Shown here: piece by piece, positions 63,756 through 64,000 of the stretch | Numbering within the stretch: position 1 is the first letter of the stretch | How the letters are laid out: each line of letters opens with the position of its first letter | Notes under the pieces: model-generated | Told to the model about the DNA's origin: nothing | What the model saw: only the letters and a program-made list of their open reading frames with translations | Database searches by the model: none | Translations under genes and position numbers: made by a program | Assembly: GCF_003051085.1 (NCBI RefSeq) | Contig: NZ_QAOM01000012.1 | Span: forward strand, 1-64,000 | Source of the DNA: Trichococcus patagoniensis | GTDB taxonomy: Bacteria > Bacillota > Bacilli > Lactobacillales > Aerococcaceae | Direction of reading: 5' to 3' | DNA length: 64,000 nt

Positions 63756-63797
63756 GCCTGTTTGCTTGATTTGAAACCCTGAACAACCAATAAAATA

Positions 63798-63849
63798 AAA
63801 AGGTGATGTGGAATACTCGGATTCAGGGGGTATTTCGCATCCTTTTTTT
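63798..63849 (+). terminator. Terminator or attenuator before the ROK kinase gene
   Basis: AAAAGG-GATG-GGAATAC pairs with GTATTTCGCATCC-TTTT over a 10- to 12-nt loop, followed by a run of seven T. The kinase ATG is only 17 bp further, so it may attenuate rather than fully end transcription. Confidence 0.65.
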
Positions 63850-63865
63850 AAAAGGAGAACATAAA

Positions 63866-64000
63866 ATGGCAAAAAAAATGATCGGGATCGACATCGGCGG
63901 AACGGAAATCAAGTTCGCCCTGATCGATGTGTACGGAAACATTTCAAAAAAATGGAAAATCAAAACGGATGCGGCTGACAACGGCAACCATATCCCGAAT
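63866..64000 (+). CDS. ROK-family sugar kinase, cut by the window end
   Basis: The first 45 codons are visible. MAKKMIGIDIGGTEIKFALID contains, in DIGGT, the phosphate-1 motif of ROK kinases, which phosphorylate glucose or related sugars. AAAGGAG lies 8 nt before the ATG. It would phosphorylate the sugar freed by the preceding enzymes. The rest is outside the window. Confidence 0.85.
   Translation, partial: MAKKMIGIDIGGTEIKFALIDVYGNISKKWKIKTDAADNGNHIPN

Overview
The window looks like a chromosomal stretch of a low-to-mid GC Gram-positive of the Lactobacillales. Supporting signs are strong AGGAGG ribosome sites, a sufCDSUB operon, a T-box leader, CcpA-type cre sites and a hicAB pair. Carnobacteriaceae, for example Trichococcus, is my best guess. 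No rRNA or taxonomic marker is present, so this is inference.

Positions 1-12,600 are mostly housekeeping. An IS end lies at the left edge, followed by an array of six tandem 189-bp units of small CTCCGG/CCGGAG hairpins. Then come a YihY membrane protein, RodA, an ArsC-like protein with GcvH, a gamma-glutamyl hydrolase-like amidotransferase, the SUF iron-sulfur operon and an AT-rich orphan gene.

Positions 12,758-20,570 hold a long amino-acid operon: ABC permease, lipoprotein, permease, ATPase, aminotransferase, D-2-hydroxyacid dehydrogenase, second ATPase and MFS carrier. An Lrp/AsnC regulator with its own promoter follows. It reads as uptake of an amino acid, conversion to a 2-hydroxy acid and perhaps export. 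A solitary self-inhibited Fic enzyme comes next.

Positions 21,835-35,911 form a rhamnogalacturonan/pectin-fragment locus: two AraC regulators, GH78 rhamnosidase, an MFS carrier, GH105 hydrolase, a TRAP transporter, a sugar epimerase, RhaM, KDPG aldolase, KduI and KduD. Positions 36,259-41,082 carry a DXS-like TPP enzyme, Zwf and an SDR. The first and third have MerR-type promoters with 19-bp spacers. Positions 41,381-44,021 are a T-box-controlled mmuP-mmuM pair, followed by hicAB.

From about 45 kb the base composition becomes more AT-rich in several genes and the CTCCGG hairpins, present in 13 intergenic clusters before this point, stop. This half is a glycoside island: an esterase, GH3, AraC, a GH35-like enzyme, an AraC regulator fused to a degenerate GH39 domain, a GPH symporter and GH43. 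It ends in a run of two Gfo/Idh/MocA dehydrogenases, three TIM-barrel epimerase-like proteins, two small DUF6379-like proteins and the start of a ROK kinase. Two TIM-barrel/small-protein pairs resemble the alpha/beta subunits of C-glycoside deglycosidases. Together with the dehydrogenases they suggest a duplicated oxidise-then-eliminate system for unusual glycosides, which is the most interesting feature of the window.
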